A stretch of DNA of 64,000 bases from Mytilus galloprovincialis (GCF_965363235.1 NC_134849.1:46508122-46572121), one strand, 5' to 3'; shown: positions 46,729 through 60,500, numbered from the stretch's first letter. Notes: generated from the letters alone by a model not told the origin. Numbers and translations are program-made.

Positions 46729-49700
46729 CTATTCTGTAGAATTTTTTCCCGCTCTCATATACTTTAAAGGGAGATCTTTGACAAATTTATCAACATCATA
46801 CTTTACTTCATAGCCTGTAAAAAAATCATTTTTTTTTTTAAAAGATCTGAGTCTTAATCAATAATAAATTGTGGACTATTTTACTTGAATGTTGAAACTA
46901 TAATGATACTATAGTAAAGAGTAACTGACTTCGATTAATAAGATGTATTTTTGTCGGTTCAAAATAGTACCCCTGGCCATATAAATTACTGATAAATACA
47001 GGAGTATGTGTGATTATATATTATATAGCATGTAATGCTTTTATCGGTACTTTTTCAGATAGATTAAGTGTCATAAATCCTGGTTTTAGAATACATGACT
47101 ACATGCCAATATCTTCTGCTCTGGTCCTTGTTAAATTAAGTATTAGATTTGTGAAGTCAAATATGCTTGACCTGACCTTAACTTTGACCCAGACTTAATG
47201 TGACTTAATGTTTGACTGAATGTTTGACCCTAACTGATCAACTGATTAACCGGTTTACTGGTGCAACTACTGTTTCTTTCATAAAAAAATCAGCATATTG
47301 AGTCTTTGGAATATCATCTTCTCGACCATTATGAAGTCCTTTTTATATAAAAAAAACTCATTCGCAGTTAGCTCATTTTAAAGAAAACATTATAAAACGT
47401 AAAAAAAGTGTGACAAGCCTAAAAAAAGTACGTCCATCGGGAAATAGTACAAGCATGTTCAGGACGATGCAACGCCTAAAAGTAGTACTTTTGAAAAAAA
47501 ATCTGTATTACCGTAAATTTAATATTTGGCGTTCTCTTTGCAAATGGATTTAAAACAAAGTTCATAAACTAAAAAAGTTTATTAAATAAATATATACCGA
47601 AACGATAGTTTAGTACAAGTGCTCCTCTGTAAAAATAAACGTCAAGTCTTTTTTGTTGAATTGTTTCATCAGGATAGCTACCATGAATTGAAAACTTTTA
47701 TTAATATGATTATTTTTCAACTTATATGTACATGTGTTGATTGAGTACAAAACATTTCCACTTTTATTTCTTTATACGACAGAATTATCTTTGTACAGTC
47801 TGATATTATATCTGATAACATTTGCCCTCCAAATTTTGTTTTCATAAAACAGTACTTACCTTTTCCTGTCTTCATTAGTATTTTTGCAGTATACCAACAC
47901 TTGTCTGGATACCAAAATGCTTCAACAGACGTACCAACTTCAAACTCCTACAACATAAATGAAAAATAAGCATCTTACAACTGCACAAAACACATGATAG
48001 AGTTTATACCACACCGTGTATTACTTTGTGTCTAGACCCGAAAGATTGACAAGGTTTAAAGACATGGCCGACTAGTCTCCACCTGTCCAGCAGTTAAACT
48101 CGTCCTAAAAGTAGGTTAACAATATCGTACAACATGTATTGTCGTTATCTGTAAACCTTTTAGCAAATCTTCTATGAAATTACATTGCCAGATTTATCTA
48201 AACCTATCTATCCCACCTGACAACTAATATGGCCCGCATGGCTAAAATAGACTTGGAGTAAAGCACAAGTTTTGAGTTTTTTTTTTCAAAATTGCTCTGG
48301 ATAGAAACAAATATTAGAGAGGCAGAAATGTCCAGAATGTTCAAATTTGTCAACTGTCTATTTACGCCAATACTGTCCAGAATTATTCTGTAATCGGAGA
48401 TTTTGTTATAGTTGTTTGTACACATTTTTTATTCTTTTATTTACCTTTGAACTCATCCTTCTTTTCTTCTTGTTTAAGTTGTCACTGTGACTGCAGTCAT
48501 TTTTTAGTTTTTGTTTTGGAGTCGAATCTCTACCAGATACCTGTAAATATATACAAATATGTAATGTGTATATCTTTTTAAGAGATATTATGAAAAGTTT
48601 TCTAAAGACAATGGCACGTCACAGACAGTTACAGTAATATGTAGCCATTAACAGCAAACAAACTTAATATACAAATCTATATTGAACAAGAATGTATCCA
48701 AAGTATACGGATGCCCACTCGCATTACCATTTTCCATGTTGAATGGACCGTGCAATTGGGTAAAAGATCTAGTTTGGTCTTAAAAGTTTCAAGTTGATTG
48801 GACTTTAACTTCATCAAAAACTACCTTGACCAAAAACTTTAACCTGAAACTCAAACTTTTAATTTGTATGTTCAGTGGACCATGAAAATGGGGTCAAAAG
48901 TCTAATTTGGTTTAAAAATAAGAAAGATCATATCACAAGGAACATGTGTACTAAGTTTAAAGTTGATTGGACTTCAGCTTCATCAAAAACTACCTTGACC
49001 AAAAACTTTAACCTGAAGTGGGACGAACGGACGGACAGACGGACGAACGAACGAACGTACAGACGGAAGGACGCACAGACCAGAAAACATACATGTAATG
49101 CCCTTCTACTATCGTAGGTGGTGCATAAAAACTTAACGTACACTTGATATAGACTGATATAGATACTAGTTGATGAAACAAACGTGACGATACACACGTT
49201 GGAACTAAAATTTATGATAAAATATAATAAAAAGGAAAAACTGTAAAATTATCCAATGAAAATCATTCATTTGCAAAGCAAATGCATATGAATAACAGAA
49301 TCAGACCAAATTAAAAAAATGAGAAATTATGAACGCAGGGGTCAACATTATTTTGTAACTTACATCGAAAGAAGAATTATGTACGAAACTCAACACATCT
49401 TCCCGATTTTAAGTTAATTACGTTCACTCAGACCAACAAAGTGAATATCATTTGTTGAACAAACAATTAACAAAAATTAAAGGACATTTTTTTTAATTGT
49501 AAGGTAAATATATACGTAGGTTATAAAACTTACAATAGAGTTGTCTACTTGGCTTTTGTGTTTTTCAATATGTTGACATCTACTAGATTCTTCAAATTCC
49601 TGAACTTTCTTTTCTAAACAAGCTTTTGTTTCTTCCTGTAAAAACATCATTGTTTTCAGAGTTTGCGTATTGAGAACATTTGAATAAGGAATATTTTCTT

Positions 49701-52700
49701 ATTATGTTCAAATACAAGTACATAACATGTAAGATGTTTATTGTATAAATCATTTTTCTTTGTTGTCTCTGGTATTTATTCTAAGCTGGTAAATATGTTT
49801 GATTAATTATGTAATGCAAGATCAAGATCATCAGACTGCATGGTCAATTGAACAACTCTTTATGCATCATTAATGTGATCTGATAACTATCGTAAGTCTG
49901 TTGCAGAATATTATTCCATATATCATCAACAAAATAATAAGCGTTTTGTCAAAAGGGCTATTACAGCCCTAAAAAACAGAGTACTCAACTTACCAATTTA
50001 TTGTACATTTCTTCCAGGGTTTGGTATTTTGTTTTTTCAACTTGTAGCAGATTACTAGATTTTTCATTTTTATCAATCTGCTTATCCAAGACAACTTTGA
50101 GTTCATTCTCTGATCTCCTCAGTTGCTGTAATTTAATTTCAAGTGCACTGCATTTTTTCCTTTCTTGATTCAACAATGTCTCGAAGTCCTCTGTTTTCTT
50201 TTGTTCTTCTGTCAACTTTGATTTTAATGTTGATGAAGTAGTTACCAATTTTTCTCTTTCGGCAGTCAGTTGTTTTATTTTACATTCACTAGATAAATAT
50301 AATGAAATGCTCAATAATTTAATGGGTTAATTACAATAAGCAAAGGCACATTTTAAATGCTTGTAATGGAGGAGGAGTGAACTATTCTCTTATTACTACA
50401 GTTAAACCAGCTTGCAACAGAAATTTGAGAGTCTGCAGGTATATAATATTGAAAAGTTTCATCAACAAATTAAAACCTTAAAATCAAAAACAATACTAGT
50501 ATCTCTTAACAGTTATTAACAAAAGGACAGTTTTGAAATAATATCGTAAACTAAAATAAATTAAAATGGCAGTTTTGTGCCGCCAGTAGGAATTTATAAT
50601 TTAGATGCACGTTCGGAAATGCACCAAATGATGTTCAAACATTAAAGTACGCAATCATATAAATCAATGATATTTGGAAATCCAGTGAAATGATAAAACT
50701 GAAAAAAATATTGTCATAAATGGATGCATGATACTTATTCTGTATGTTCGTTTAAAATGCTAACATACTTTTCATTTATCTTTCTGTCAACATCTGACGG
50801 ATCTGCTTTCGTTTTCCCAATCGTTTTTCTTTCGATCTGAACTTACACTGCAAAATAAATCCAGTGATATTATCCAAGTCGGTAACTTCATTACTGATAT
50901 ACAATGTATATACAGTGTGAGCTCTTTTCTGTAATATTTCAATATACCGGTTTTTTTTTAAATGAAAGGTGGGCTTATTATCATAAATATCGATGAGATC
51001 TTTGAAATTGCACTTTAGCCCAATTATACATTAAAAAAAAACAAAAAAACATAAGTTTACAGAATTACAAGGCTGCAGTCTACATCAACCACCAAATACC
51101 CGACCTATCAAGAAGGTTGACGAGATGACTTTGCGATTGACATTTCATAAATACATTTTTTGGGGGGATTTAGATTAAACGAAAGATCTTTGGTAGTCTT
51201 TGTATAACTTATTCACAAGATGTATACAATGGAAAATTAAGAGCTTGATAAAGTGCATGGAGACCGCCTATATTTGTAAGGCTATGTGTTGTCTCTAGTT
51301 AATTTTAGTTTATTTGTGTCGTTTTGGTTGCTGTCTCTCATTAACATTGCCTGTACATTTTTTTTATTCTTGTCTTGGTGTTTATTAGGTATTTTTTTTG
51401 TGTTTTGTTTTCGTGAACAATTTTATAGGTGATAAATTTTTAAAAATGGGTGTGTACATTCCTTTTTTCATGACTCATTTTTAATATCATAATATTACAA
51501 ATGAGTTTCCTCAAGGTTGATGAAATGCTCCAATTATTCCTTAAACTGTGAATTAAATTACGAAAACCACGGTTCTTTTTTTTTTTAACAATATTCCCGA
51601 TATAACGTAAATGTATGCTGAATGCCTTTTTTATGAAGCATATTTTACAAACCAAGTTACAAATATAAAATCAACATTTAAGAAAATCATGTAGTGCAGT
51701 GAATTTTTTTTTCCAGTACACACGACATGATTTGCATTTATTTACCTTTCTACTTCTCTCTTAAATACTCTCCAGTCTTTTGTCTGTAAAGTTTCTTCCA
51801 AAATATGTATTTGGTTATCACTAGAAAGCATTGAAAAATCTCTCAACTGTGTAATCTTTAAGGATCCTCTTGGAGTATTTCTAATTTCATTCATTTCGAA
51901 AGCGGAACAGAATTCTAAAAATTTTCTCCATACGGAATCCTTTGATTTTGCAATTTTTAAAACAATCTTGTACTTGTTATGAAATTCTTCCGCCTTTCTG
52001 TCCATCCCTAGAATGGTACATATAATATCTTTCCATTGCTTTACTTCACTACTTTGCATGCAGCTAATATCTGTATCTCCTACTATTTTTGTTGCTTCTT
52101 TTCGAAACATCTTTACTAAATCAACAAAACTTGTCGGTTTTCCTAATGTTTTAGATGCATTGTGTTCATACCCTAATTGTAGCGCCAACTCGTCTGGTAA
52201 TTTGTTGTATAACCGACATGTTACCATGCTAATAGGCTTCGTTTGGCTTGCGAATAAACATTGTAGCGCATGTCTTGTATGATTACCACCTAAAGTTTCA
52301 ACTGCTACTTTGCCAGGTTCTTGAAGAAACTTTGACAAATTACCTTTATCAGTAGTAACATCGCCGACAATGTTGCCAATGAGAATTGTATGACACATTT
52401 GCTGATTTTCATAAAATTGTTTTAGACAGTGAGCATGTTTCGTGTCCAGATTTCGAAAACAGCGATCATCGGCAGGTATAACTAAGTTCTGAATATGTAC
52501 CTTTAATGCGTCTCCTAGAAGAAAACAAATGCTATCACTTTAGAATGGAAAATCAACAATTCAAATAACCCGAATAATCCAGTCGTTATATTACGATCAC
52601 TTTGATCACTCCAGGAGGACAATGACCGTAAGGGGGCGCTGTAATTTTTCGAGTTCAAAATATATAAAAAAAAAAGTATGTTGTTCATTTAATGAGCAAG

Positions 52701-55700
52701 TGTTTGAACATTTGATGTAAAAGTAATATTTCTGAAGTTGATATGGTTATAGTTTCCAGTACCCGTATATGCAATAAAAAAATAACATCCTCGGAGGACT
52801 TGCCTCTGGAAGTGATCCTTGTAATCGTGTGTTCGATCCCCAAGTTTGTTCAAAACTAAGACTTGCACATGATTTTTCTTAAATGGTCATTAAACAAAAA
52901 CAGCAACTAGAGATAAAACATGTTTGGCGATGTCAAAATAACAGACAAGTATAAAAAAGAAGATGTGGTATGATAACCAATGAGACAACCCTCCACAAGA
53001 GACCGAATGACACAAATTAACAAATATAGGTCACCATACGGCCTTCAACATATAGTCAGTATAAAAGTTAATATTAAAAGTTTCTATACTTCATACCATG
53101 AGTAGCGCCTATTAAGAGAATGAAGATGGTATATCATACCTATTAAATAATCGTCCAAAATTGACTGCTCCACTGTAACTGGTGTGCTATCGGAAGCGTC
53201 TTCTGTATTTATGTGCGCTTCAATGCAAGAAATCACGCTACGTTCTAGAATATCTTCAACTGTCGATGCATCTGTTGCAAAAGAAAAATATACATAAAAT
53301 TTTCGCATCGTAATTATGGTTTTTATTCAAATAGTAAATAATTTTCATTAACATTTTTAACTTGTTCTTGGTCTCTTCCAGTTTTATTGTAAAAGCATAT
53401 ATATTAAGTGCAATAGATTTTATATTACTTGCATACATATCTATTGATTTTTGTTTGCCGAATTCACATGACTTGTATTACGACGCAGCAGATCAATTGT
53501 TTGCAAGAAGGAGGATTAAAAAAATACCTTCAGAACTGTCCATTGGTGACAATAATTTCTTTTGGACTGGTGATATTGGCGTCGAGGATTTTCTTTGCAC
53601 ATTATGCAATGTGTTTACGTTGTTGTCGGTGCTGGTTAAATCCTCCCCTCCTAGTACATCTATTCACAGAAAAAAGGCATTATCTTGAATTAGATGTTTC
53701 GTATTTGTCACAACAATAGAATGGAACTTTGCAAACACAATTATTATAATGTTAATTTTAATGTATGTTTTGTAAAAAAAAAATCTTCAACAGATACCAA
53801 TTTCTTGTATCATTTTTGTCCGGATACTCGAACAAAATCATAACGTCCGCGTCATGTTTTATGCTTTAGAACTTCATGTAAGTTCAACTAATAAAATTGA
53901 CCACATGACCCATATTTTGATTCAGTGAAAAGTAAAAAGACCTCTTAATTATAACAGAAACAAAACCAATCTCTGTTGCAAGAAGTCGGTGTGGCAGGAA
54001 AACTGGCAATTCTGGTACGATAAGGCCTGTTTTTGGCCCCCCTATTTTCCCATTTTTCAAATTCTGTTTTGGAAAGCTACGTCTTATGTTAGAATATTCC
54101 CTGAGGTTTGAATGTTTGTTTGGATGAACTTCAAAACCACTAATACTAGCAACTGGGTGAGGTGAGTGGGTAAACTTCCTTTTATAATTCAAATATTGTA
54201 ATTATCATTCACTTTGCAGGTCTTCCGCACAACGAATTTTTAGTTTTTAAGTGCCAGCGCCAACGTGGCACAGGATTTTTTTTAACTCCAATGTCATGTA
54301 ATAACAGTTTTTGCTGTCTAAATCGCCATTATTTTCTCCGGCGCGTGTTAGATTTTTTAAAGAAACAATGCCAAACAATCATTTGGCGTTTTTGATACCT
54401 TTTTAACCCCGTAATCTCAACCATTTTCTAAAATTAATGGTTTTGAAGTTCATCCAAACAAACGTCAACGTGATAACAAGCTTTCCAAAACAGTTTTTGA
54501 AAAATAAGAAAATTGGGGGAGGGGCCAAAAAACGGGCCTTATCGTACAAATGTACCTCGTCTTTTTAATGATTGCACTTTTGTCCGTATAGACGGCCTGT
54601 CCATTATTGTTGAAGATTGTACGGATACAGCCCACCCCCCTTTTGAACATTGTACATGTATTATGGGGGTTTGTGCGGAAAAGCGAAGATGCAATTTAAA
54701 AAAAAATATTCGTAAATGTAATACGGCGATAATAGAACCTCTAGAATCGTTACTTGTCATCTCACATACGCATACTAGTATACTATAACTTCTTTTATTC
54801 ATAAAATATGAATTAATATTATAGGGTTATTGCATGAATATTGGGGAATATTGTCCCGAGTAGAATTTTATATTGCACGAGCTTGCGAGTGCAATATTTG
54901 TTCTACGAGGGACAATATTCCCCAATATTCATGCAATAACCCCTTTATTGTATAGTAATATAATATTTGAAAGTATAAATTGGTTTAAACTAAGATTTTG
55001 TTGTTGATGACGTCATAAATTTTGATGATTTATTGCACTAGTGCAATATTAGAATTTATTGCACGATAACTTTTGGTTACTTTCTGTGTGAAATATTATA
55101 TTGCTATGCAATAATATTGGTTATGTTAAGAGTTTTTCAATCCGAATTTTATCATATTTATGGATTACTTTAGTAACTTGATTTCACGAAAGCGTGTGTA
55201 AATATCAAATATGTATTAAAAGAATCACATCTACCTGAAATATTCATATTAACTTGGTTCTCCGGCTGATCAATGTTATCTGTTGAAGATGTCTGTAGCT
55301 GATAATTGTCTACGTTTGCTGTAAAAAAATATATAGTTGAAACTTGTTTGCTACAGTTATATTCTTCAGTAAAAAAAAAACGACAAGTCCAATTGGACAA
55401 ATAAACACAGAAAAGCACTCACACGCACCCCACTAGTACATTGTTGTAGGCAAAGACAGCCAATAACCCACCCCCTTTTACCTTTTTTTTCTTTTCCCCC
55501 TCCTATCACGAAATAAAACACATACAAAGACTTGACAAATATACGAATACAAGCTCATTGATATTATCATGCCAAGACATTGCCTCCGTTGAAATTTTAC
55601 AAACATCCCATAGAGCAAATAACACGGATGATTAAGATTGACCATTTGGTATATAAGCGTCACGTACATGCAGTTCATAAATTAATTTGTTGAATACAAT

Positions 55701-57420
55701 CAAATATTTAACTACAAGTACCAGCGGGTGCCGTAGGAGGTCCAGCGGAGTTTGGAGCGAGGATTACTAGTCATGGAAATACGGTATTATCAATGTTTGT
55801 TCATGGTAGTCATTTTTTTAAAAACAATATCAGCCTCTTGACATCGCCAAAAATTCAATGTTTAAAATATATACGACAGCAACTATAATAAGGCCTTAGT
55901 TTGATTAAGGATATTCGCTTCTCTTTTTGACAATAACTAGCTTTTTGATCAACTGGTATAAATTGATAGTATATTAATAACTGAACCTAGGCTAAAAAGC
56001 AGGAAAAAATAATAGGTCCGCGACTTTGTTTTTAAGATATAATCAATTGAAAATTTTGCGGGAAATGATTCTCTCTTAGAATGCTCACACATTTAAAATT
56101 GGTACCTTTTTTCTTTCAAACACTATGAAAAAATAACAAGAATTGTATAAGATTTTCATGAATGACTAGTTTAACTATATGTAATAAAAATATGAATAAA
56201 AAAGTAAGGGTTGGTAGTGTGTTTTTTTATTGGTACTACATGGATAAAACTAGAGGATTCCGAATATCGGACAAAATGTCAAAATCAAGAGTAGCAGTTG
56301 GCAATCCTCGGAGTCACCGCTACTCTCCTTCTATCTTTAGATGGAGGTACGGAATCGGCCGAGTTGTGACGAATGCAAGAGAAGCAAATACTCATACATA
56401 TACTATGTACTCATGATACAAGAACAACACACACATTTTAAATACATTTCTCACCTTTCAAGGAGTTCCATATTTTCATAAAACCTGAACGAGTCTTGAC
56501 AGCTGGCCCAAAACCAAGACCTTCGCATAAGTTTTTCAAACTATACATTTTTGCTTTTCCAGATTCATATGTAACCTTAAATTATAAGAAAACATCATGT
56601 TTTTGTGAACGTTGACAAACATTGAACATGGTGCCAACAGTCGTATTTCTGTATTGACGAAAACTAATATACATGTATTGATTGATATTGTGTTAAGTCT
56701 AAAATAAAAACAAATGTGAATTGTATGACCGTTCCACAATAAAATGAACAGTTGTTACTTCACAAGAGTAAATGTAATAAAGAATATGCAGCTTATTGAT
56801 GGATAAGCATATCATTCTGAAAACGAGAGTTGAGATATTTATGTAGAGAGATGTACAAGATCAATCAATGATTTTGTTTAAAACACTGACATGATGTCAA
56901 GGAATTCAAAATCTAAATGTACTTGCCCTAACATTTGGAGATGTAATTCAACAATGTTCAATACATAAGAAGAAAACAGTTTTACTATTTCAGTTTATAT
57001 TTTTAGAGTTTCCTATGTTTACAACTCCAAAACAATGTGTAAAGAAACAATGGTATACATGTAGTACACTAATTGTGTTAGTGACGCCCTTAATATAAGT
57101 TAAATGCAACTTTTAATAGAAAGTTATCTACTCTATACTTAAACGTATCTCTTTACTTTTATGTATTATTTTGATTTGAATATTTTGATTTGCTTTCAAT
57201 ACAAGTTTGTTGAGCTTGTAGTTTTTTTTCCGATGGCTTTTCTTATCCACAATTGACCAAATAAAATTGTAAATTACTAAAATGTTTATATAGTCACCTT
57301 GATAATTCCAAATTCTCTTGTTGTTCCAACATTGTCGATGTCCTCAAAATATCTACCATTTTCCTCTACACAAAGTCTTCCGTTTTCAATCATGATTTTC
57401 CATCTCTCTGAACCCGACAT
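46729..57420 (-). CDS. ParB/sulfiredoxin-like, coiled-coil, Tudor protein, 675 aa
   Basis: Eleven exons on the minus strand: 57298-57420, 56455-56575, 55235-55318, 53528-53659, 53140-53271, 51746-52514, 49994-50288, 49534-49635, 48445-48540, 47860-47947, 46729-46814. They total 2028 bases, every junction is GT-AG and in phase, and the frame closes on a stop. Residues 1-81 form an unrecognised compact domain (MSGSERWKIMIENGRLCVEE..., GIIKVTYESGKAKMYSLKNL). Residues 82-197 are a Ser/Thr/Asp-rich linker. Residues 198 to about 315 resemble a ParB/sulfiredoxin fold: VIPADDRCFRNLD, then GGNHTRHAL (274-282) in the place of the family GxHR box, then PDELALQLGYEHNA like the ParB ...EN motif. A coiled coil spans about 455-585. 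KKKRR near 612 is a possible nuclear signal. Residues 620-668 fit a Tudor domain (VEAFWYPDKCWYTAKI, YEVKYDVDKFVKDLP). A nuclear, chromatin- or RNA-linked role is inferred; enzyme activity is unknown. Confidence 0.82.
48685..49135. repeat. Dispersed repeat family D with a GACGGACGAACG run
   Basis: ACAAGAATGTATCCAAAGTA, then two partly duplicated blocks (TAAAAGTTTCAAGTTGATTG and TACTAAGTTTAAAGTTGATTG, each followed by CATCAAAAACTACCTTGACC). It ends in a GACGGACGAACG microsatellite and CCCTTCTACTATCGTAGGTG. It lies in an intron of the ParB-like/Tudor gene and I recognise it as a mussel-type repeat from memory only. Confidence 0.6.
52950..53062 (-). repeat. SINE-like family A, reversed
   Basis: AAGATGTGGTATGATAACCA, ATGAGACAACCCTCCACAAG, TAGGTCACCATACGGCC and TTCAACATATAGTCAG. 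It lies in an intron of the ParB-like/Tudor gene, about 80 bases from an exon. Confidence 0.75.
54015..54547. mobile_element. Inverted-repeat element (MITE), 533 bp
   Basis: The left end GTACGATAAGGCC is repeated in reverse at the right end (GGCCTTATCGTAC). The arms also share CAAAACAG/CTGTTTTG and GGATGAACTTCAAAACCA with its complement, about 140 bases each side. The centre holds GTGCCAGCGCCAACGTGGCAC, itself palindromic. There is no coding capacity. It sits in an intron. Confidence 0.78.
54824..54943. mobile_element. Short hairpin element
   Basis: GGGTTATTGCATGAATATTG is followed at the far end by the exact complement; the arms match for about 36 bases. The inside holds a second stem, TGCACGAGC.TTGCGAGTGCA. 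It lies in an intron of the ParB-like/Tudor gene. Downstream (to about 55110) further TTGCAC/GTGCAA motifs occur. Confidence 0.8.
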
Positions 57421-57549
57421 TATTGCGTAATATGACCGTTTGATCTCGATTTAGAAAAAAAAATTAGTGGACTGCTACAATATCACACCACTGGTTATAT
57501 TTAATCGCATTGCGAAGCCACGCCTGCTAGACACGTGCGCATTTTTTAA
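57421..57549. promoter_or_regulatory. Putative bidirectional promoter with an E-box
   Basis: The start codons of the minus-strand ParB-like/Tudor gene (57420) and the plus-strand gene (57550) are 129 bases apart. The gap holds CACGTG (57532-57537) and GCCACGCC just before it. It is slightly more GC-rich than its surroundings. Head-to-head pairs this close often share a promoter, which is an inference here. Confidence 0.45.
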
Positions 57550-60500
57550 ATGTATATTTTTAAACCATGTGTTTCTTACTTTCCAATTAGAACACAATGG
57601 ACTGCTGTATTTTTTTTATCGGCTCTGTGTTTAAGCGTGTTGTTATCTGTTCAAACTTTGAATGGTGTCAAGACGAATATAAGAGAGAACTGCAACCCAG
57701 TTTCAGAGGTAAGTCAATTTGAAATATTCATATCTTTAAAAAAGTTTAAAAAAAATGATTAATTCAAAAATATAGAGGTTCACATATATTATTATAATTA
57801 AAATGTTTTAAATATTCATGATCAAAGACTTCAAGATACATTTGGGTAGTTATTGGCGGTTTTTTTTTAAACCGAATGTATACTCTACAGAAAAAAGAGG
57901 GGTGTAAGGCGTTCGCTTATATATACTTGGTTCGGTCACATTCTAAAATTGCCTGTCCCTATTCGATCGTGAACCTGTAATTCAGTGGTAACGTTGTCGT
58001 TTGTTGCTGTTTTACATATTATTTTGTTCGATCCTTATTTTGTACATAAATTACGCCGTTAGTGTTCTCGTTTGAATTGATTAACATTTGTCTTGTTGAA
58101 GGCCGTATGGTGACATATAGTGGTTAATGTCTGTGTAATTTGGTCTCTTGCGGAGAAATGCCTTTTTTGTAATTATACCGCATCTTCTTTTATTATGATT
58201 TATTGTTGTGATTATATCTTTCACTCCTTTTTAATGAATTTAACATATTCAATGCAGACAGATCATACAGTATATATCACTTTTCTTTGGGTATGCTTTA
58301 ATATTTAGATAAGGGAAAATTAGTGGACCTTATATTAACCTAATAATCAAATAATTAATAAAGGTTAATCTGGTATTCTTGAGGATAAACATCGATTTGC
58401 TAGTTACACGTGGGTAGCAAGACTAAAATATTTCCTTTGTTTTTTTTATATATACAAAAAAATGTTCATGGGAACTGCACATGTTTGTACCTTCCTATCC
58501 TATTTTCGACGTTCCATATACAATTTCCTACGGCCTGTGACCGTGAAATTTCCTAGCACTGTATATTTTAAAATACGCTGAGCTTGTTTTCAGTCACAGG
58601 ACTGATATCAAATGATAAATTTCAAAAGTATGGGGTCAGGAGCGGACATCTAATAAAAAACCACTTAGACAAGTTTATCAAGTTACGAATTTTCACAAAA
58701 CAGACTTTAATATAATCCTGTTAATAGTAACGTATTAATCCTCCTAAATGTTATAATTGGAGAGCTAATCGCATTACATGTAAGTGTTTTCTTGCTTTGA
58801 GGATGTGATCGCGGGTGAGATTTTTCGTTATAGATCGGAATACTTAGTATACATACATTACTTTTACGGCAATTTTCACCACGGGGCGCAGCTTCTGTAA
58901 CATTTTATCTGGACATTGCATAACTTAAAAGCTACGATCCACACATTCAGTGGGATTACGTCTTAAGCAGTGGTGATTGTTTCTTTGCTATTTGTTTTAG
59001 CTATACTGTAACAACTGTTTAATAAGCCTATATAATATTGTATGAATAAAGCAAGACGACAACTCTAAATAAAAAAAAAAAAAAAAATAGGTAATTTATT
59101 CAGACCTACAGTTACTTTTTTTTTTCTATATTCCAGCACATGCGATAAGATTTTTTTTAATGCGCTCGTATTGCTAACCCCCATTTCCGTATTTTCCATG
59201 TAGTGTTTTAAATTAGTTGGTAGTTGTTGTTTTTTCCGTTGTTTGTTCTTTTAATTTCTTTTTTGCTATGGTATACAGTCGGTACTTATTTCCAACTTAT
59301 GACCTATCGTCATCTGAATAATGGATATTATTATATAAAGTGATTTCACTCTCCGTATGTACATGTGTAAATAGTATTTTATTTCATATTGTTTAGTGTA
59401 TTATATCTATAAAGCATGTTATAGTCTCTGATAATGGCTCTCATTTTATTTAGTGTTAGTTCAAGTTACAATGTATTTATTTACATGTACTTGTTGAGGG
59501 ATGAGACTTAAATAAGACATTCAATTGAATTGTGTATGTTAAATTAAAAAGAAAACGTCACAATTAACTTTTCAACCAATCATTTGCCGAGAACAGATTT
59601 TTCAATAGTGAGGAGAATTTTTTTTTTCTCACACCGGTCAGGAAATGTGAAAATAGCACCAAAATTAGAGAACGACCATTAAACTTCAAAGGGGAGGGGA
59701 TTATGATTTGTTTTCCTAAAAAATATATGCTGATCCCAAATTTGATTGATTTTTTTTTTGTGTGAGGCCGTTGACAACAAAAATTAATTTAAATCCATCT
59801 GATTTCCCTTATAGCTTATATTCATTATTGAATTTTGAAGAAGATAAATTTTGATTGATACATTGTAGCGCAGAGGACCCCCCCCCCCCCCTTTTTTTTT
59901 GCCCTACACTCACTTACGTAAAGTAAAACGTAAAGAATTTAAAACTATCAATAGTAAAACAGTCATGCAATACAGTTTCAAAACGTTTACACTATATGTA
60001 TGCAGTATATAATATATTAATTTTATCACTTAGTCTTTTCAATATTCATACGTTACAAGGCTTCATCAGCTTTCTGATTTTAACCGTATGAATATATATA
60101 CGAGTAAAAAGAGATCGTGGGTAAACATGAAAACAGAAACACAACACAAACTGCCGGAGTTCAGCGAATAAAATACGGCTACAAATATTCATTGTCACTT
60201 TTAGTTTATGCTCATAATAATCGATTGTTTATTTCAGAGACGAATATTGACATTTTCCATTCAGGTGCCGCAAATTATCCTACCTGTTGATTCAATTTTG
60301 AACGATGTGACTGTTTTCGCTGATGCATCGATCGCTACTGATGAATATACATTTGTAAATTCAAGTAATCTTGGTGGTTCTCATTTTTTAGAATCAGCGG
60401 AAAACTCAGTAGTGTGTTTAAATTATACCGAAAAACACGGGGTAAATTTAGGAGATTCATTGTCGGAGCTACATAATTTAGGGGATTCGTATAATCTTGG

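Noticed and set aside
50765-50850. Possible extra exon of the ParB-like/Tudor gene (IERKTIGKTKADPSDVDRK)
   Set aside because: It can be joined only by a weak donor; the exons at 51746-52514 and 49994-50288 already join directly in phase, so I left it out.
52785-52850. tRNA-like B box (GTGTTCGATCCCCAAG)
   Set aside because: I could not find a matching A box or cloverleaf pairing; at best it is a decayed SINE head.
53362-53719. Two plus-strand frames of about 100 codons
   Set aside because: They are antisense to an exon (53528-53659) of the minus-strand ParB-like/Tudor gene, which fits by splice phase.
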